DNA of 64,000 nt from Prochlorococcus sp. AG-355-A18 (lineage in GTDB: Bacteria; Cyanobacteriota; Cyanobacteriia; PCC-6307; Cyanobiaceae), in contig QCDH01000002.1 in the NCBI GenBank assembly GCA_003280985.1, forward strand, positions 62,001 to 126,000, read 5' to 3'. A model generated the notes under the pieces. The model made no database searches, had not been told where the DNA came from, and saw nothing but the letters and a program-made list of their open reading frames with translations. The first letter of the stretch is position 1. Every line of letters starts with the position of its first letter. A program made the translations under genes and the position numbers. Below are positions 62,501 to 64,000 of the stretch, in pieces.

Positions 62501-63031
62501 TTAGAAGAAACAAAAGATAGAACCAAAGTATCTTTAGTAGGGATGATCCCTGAATTGAAGCAAATTACAACAAGAAAAGGAGATAGGATGGCTATAGTTC
62601 AGCTTGAAGATCTTTCTGGAAGTTGCGAAGCAATAGTTTTTCCAAAAACCTATGTCAGATTATCAGAATTTCTTTTGACTGACACTAGATTATTGGTATG
62701 GGGATCTATAGATAAAAAAAGTGATAAGACTCAATTAATAATTGATGATTGTAGAGAAATAGATAATCTTAAATTGCTTATTATTAATCTTGAAAGTTCT
62801 CAAGCATCAGATATAAGAATACAAAACACTTTGAGAGACTGTTTAACTAAATTTAAACCAGATAAAGGTAGATGTGGAATCAAGATTCCAGTTTTAGCTG
62901 CAGTAAGAAATAAAAATAGTGTTACCTACGTTAAATTTGGTGAGCAATTCTGTGTTGGAGATATTCAAGGAGCATGCAAATTATTAGAAGATAAATCATT
63001 CCAAGTTAATTTGAAATCTTTAGTTTCCTAG
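59534..63031 (+). CDS. dnaE: DNA polymerase III subunit alpha
   Basis: A 1165-residue DnaE from the ATG at 59534; a TTG two codons upstream is also in frame. The N-terminal PHP domain has PLHNHSDYSLLDG and LTDHGVMYG. The palm carries the catalytic carboxylates in PDIDTDFC (about residue 409). GPGRGSAAGSLVAYAL lies before it. The C-terminal OB fold is around 995-1060 (VSLVGMIPELKQIT). No intein is seen, and the frame is continuous. Confidence 0.97.
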   Translation: MTFVPLHNHSDYSLLDGASQISKIVDRACDLGMESIALTDHGVMYGVLDLVKKCKEKGIKPIIGNEMYVINGSIDDPQPKKEKRYHLVVLAKNHTGYKNLVKLTTISHLNGMRGRGIFSRPCIDKSLLSKYSDGLIVSTACLGGEIPQAILKGRLDVAEDIAIWYKKLFADDFYLEIQDHGSIEDRIVNVELIKIGKKHQIKVIATNDAHYLSSMDVEAHDALLCVLTGKLISDEKRLRYTGTEYIKSESEMLELFKDHIDDESIIEAVNNTVEISQKVEEFDLFGNYRMPKFPLNEDTDSFSFLTQLSNKGLLKRLKKNDLTEVDENYKKRLSSELKIIKDMGFPDYFLVVWDYIKFARDNSIPVGPGRGSAAGSLVAYALQITNIDPVEHGLLFERFLNPARKSMPDIDTDFCIDRRNEVIDYVTNRYGEDKVAQIITFNKMTSKAVLKDVARVLDIPYGEADKLAKLIPVVRGKPYKLNEMIDKNTPSQEFREKYINDNRVKKWVDLALRIEGTNKTYGVHAAGVVIASDPLDELVPLQRNNEGQIITQYSMDDIESLGLLKMDFLGLKNLTMIEKTVSLINQSTGRKINIDELPKNDGKTFDLIGRGDLEGIFQLESSGMKQVVRDFKPSSLEDISSILALYRPGPLDAGLIPKFINRKNGNEKVDFPHPFIKSILTETYGIMVYQEQIMKIAQDLAGYSLGEADLLRRAMGKKKVSEMVKHRNIFVDGSMKKGVNEKLANDLFDQMVLFAEYCFNKSHSTAYGAVTYQTAFLKAHFPVAYMAALLSVNSGSSDKMQRYISNCYSMGIEVISPSINFSGVDFTIKNNRILFGLSAIKNLGDSAIRNIIENRNSFGTFNSLSDLCDRLPSNVLNKRSLESLIHCGALDEFSNDNNRAQLLSDLEHVIEWASSRNRDRLLGQGNLFDAKEEFSNVAFSDSQLAKVDDYSLIEKLKLEKQLLGFYLSDHPLKHLTKPAKLVSPISISQLEETKDRTKVSLVGMIPELKQITTRKGDRMAIVQLEDLSGSCEAIVFPKTYVRLSEFLLTDTRLLVWGSIDKKSDKTQLIIDDCREIDNLKLLIINLESSQASDIRIQNTLRDCLTKFKPDKGRCGIKIPVLAAVRNKNSVTYVKFGEQFCVGDIQGACKLLEDKSFQVNLKSLVS

Positions 63032-63032
63032 A

Positions 63033-63482
63033 TTAACTTTTATCCTCGAAATTTTGTGTTGCAGGTTTGAACGCTGCTTTTGCGCGTTTTATGTTCATTG
63101 GAATATTTTCAATACCAAAAAAAGATCCAGGTTCTTTATCCCAACTAGCTGATAATATTCCAAAACTCAATCCTGCTAGACCTAACAAAAAAAACAATGC
63201 TGAAATTGCAATTGTTGATGAAGGAGGAATTTCAGCAATATTTCTCGTTACTATAATGTAGCTAACTACAAAAACAGACATCCCTAATATTGTGGGAATT
63301 CCTGCTGTAAAAAATATTCTTCTTGCCATTCTATCAGCAACATATTTTGGTATCCCAGTTGATGATCTTTTTGAGGTAGTTGCAGTACTTGATGATTTTT
63401 CTAGATTAGCAAACGCAGTTTTCTCAGAATAATTTTTTTTCTTTTTAAATTGTGTCTTTTTTTTAGATTGCTTTTTTTTCAT
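63033..63482 (-). CDS. PAM68-family photosystem II assembly protein (DUF3464)
   Basis: A 149-residue protein. Residues 1-50 are a Lys/Ser/Thr-rich cytoplasmic head, then GIPKYVADRMARRI. Two membrane segments follow (IFFTAGIPTILGMSVFVVSYI and AISALFFLLGLAGLSFGILS). The pattern is that of PAM68/DUF3464, needed for photosystem II assembly in plants and cyanobacteria. Its stop is 1 base from the convergent dnaE stop. rpsO lies 9 bases upstream. Confidence 0.87.
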   Translation of the reverse strand: MKKKQSKKKTQFKKKKNYSEKTAFANLEKSSSTATTSKRSSTGIPKYVADRMARRIFFTAGIPTILGMSVFVVSYIIVTRNIAEIPPSSTIAISALFFLLGLAGLSFGILSASWDKEPGSFFGIENIPMNIKRAKAAFKPATQNFEDKS

Positions 63483-63491
63483 TAATTGAAA

Positions 63492-63761
63492 TCATCCTCT
63501 GATTCCAATTTTCTTTACTAGCTCTTGATATCTCTCAACGTTTTTGTCTTTTATGAAAGAAAGTAATCTTTTCCTTTTACCGATCATTTTTAATAATCCT
63601 TGCCTTGAAGCGAAATCATGAATGTTTCCTTGGAGGTGGTCACTTAATTTCGATATTCTTTTTGAAAGCAGTGCTACTTGAACTTCGGCTGAACCTGTAT
63701 CAGTTGGATGTACTTGATGACTCTCAATCAGCTTCTGTTTTTCAGCTGTATCTAATGACAT
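63492..63761 (-). CDS. rpsO: 30S ribosomal protein S15
   Basis: An 89-residue S15: [32 protein letters not shown] (in pieces), LTKHLQxxxxD-like [18 protein letters not shown], and [12 protein letters not shown]. It binds 16S rRNA helices in the 30S platform. Length is exactly the family's. It lies between ruvA and the PAM68 gene on one strand. Confidence 0.97.
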   Translation of the reverse strand: MSLDTAEKQKLIESHQVHPTDTGSAEVQVALLSKRISKLSDHLQGNIHDFASRQGLLKMIGKRKRLLSFIKDKNVERYQELVKKIGIRG

Positions 63762-63791
63762 AAATTTTTTCTTTTACTCTATGATACTACG

Positions 63792-64000
63792 TCAACTAGC
63801 TATATTACTACTTTCCTTATCTAGATAATTCATAGCTAATTTCAATAAATTTTCAAATGATAAATTATTTTCTTTTCTTGCAAGGAAATCTACTTCATTG
63901 ATAATAATTGGCAAAATATTCTTGATTTCTTTATTTTTGTAATTTAATGATTGAAGAGTTAACTGAAGATCTTCGATCATTTTATTAATTTCTGGATCCT
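63792..64000 (-). CDS. ruvA: Holliday junction helicase subunit RuvA, C-terminal part (cut by window edge)
   Basis: The minus-strand frame is open to the right edge and ends in TGA at 63792. The last 69 residues (DPEINKMIEDLQLTLQSLNYKNKEI, in pieces, then LLKLAMNYLDKE) are compatible with the RuvA domain III, the flexible helical C-domain that contacts RuvB. No diagnostic catalytic motif is present in this part, so the call also leans on the position next to rpsO and the RuvA-like 'LxxALxxLGY' rhythm. Confidence 0.65.
   Translation of the reverse strand, partial: DPEINKMIEDLQLTLQSLNYKNKEIKNILPIIINEVDFLARKENNLSFENLLKLAMNYLDKESSNIAS

Noticed and set aside
1-64000. Insertion sequences, prophage or CRISPR arrays
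   Set aside because: No transposase, integrase, phage structural gene, cas gene or regularly spaced repeat was found.

Overview
This window looks like the chromosome of a marine picocyanobacterium, most likely a high-light-adapted Prochlorococcus. The evidence is the very AT-rich sequence, the compact layout with many 1-4 base overlaps and TTG/GTG starts, and the gene content: phosphoribulokinase, PAM68, DUF3685/Ycf55, a CSP41-like protein, DUF1816, DUF1830, DUF3288, a urea ABC transporter with urease, and glucosylglycerate synthesis genes. The genus and clade are inferred from remembered families, not from a search. No insertion sequence, integrase, prophage, CRISPR array or rRNA is visible.

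Layout. 1-4.1 kb: the start of ilvD, a degenerate uracil phosphoribosyltransferase homologue, a lumenal pentapeptide protein, a CobW-type GTPase, an unlisted 54-residue DnaJ-type zinc-finger protein, then purS-purQ ending in a strong terminator. 4.1-20.1 kb is an almost unbroken minus-strand housekeeping block: class II and class I aldolases side by side, accD, prk, leuB, lpxD, proB, yqeG-like, DUF3727, ruvX, a GNAT-like protein, an F420-ligase-like membrane protein, a cysteine-free thioredoxin-fold protein, DUF3685 and hisA. 20.1-24 kb: CSP41-like, pgsA, a PPC(DUF296)-glutaredoxin fusion, an SDR-like protein and nth.

24-29.3 kb is an iron and redox locus: a ferric-iron ABC ATPase, ferritin behind a Fur-box-like site, a cysteine-rich CRP-family regulator divergent from a zinc-ribbon membrane protein with a near-consensus Fur box between them, and an operon of a Rieske oxygenase, a 33-residue membrane peptide and an ABC ATPase. 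29.4-33.4 kb is a low-density stretch of about a dozen small unrecognised ORFs, many membrane-spanning, including a ribbon-helix-helix-like gene flanked by inverted repeats. It is the most accessory-looking part of the window.

33.4-43.7 kb is a complete urea module. urtABCDE lies downstream of ureEFG on the minus strand, and ureD-ureABC diverges on the plus strand. A well-spaced NtcA-type promoter precedes urtA and a long hairpin separates urtA from urtB. 43.7-48.5 kb holds what looks like a closed glucosylglycerate cycle: glucosyl-3-phosphoglycerate synthase, a GH13_18 phosphorylase, an MPGP-type phosphatase and a glycerate kinase. 48.5-64 kb returns to core genes: small membrane proteins, uppP, tRNA-Pro(GGG), msrA, an ABC exporter, trpD, carA, a STAS protein with an apparently non-canonical start codon, mini-RNase III, an RlmB-type methyltransferase, gatA, dnaE, PAM68, rpsO and the 3' end of ruvA.
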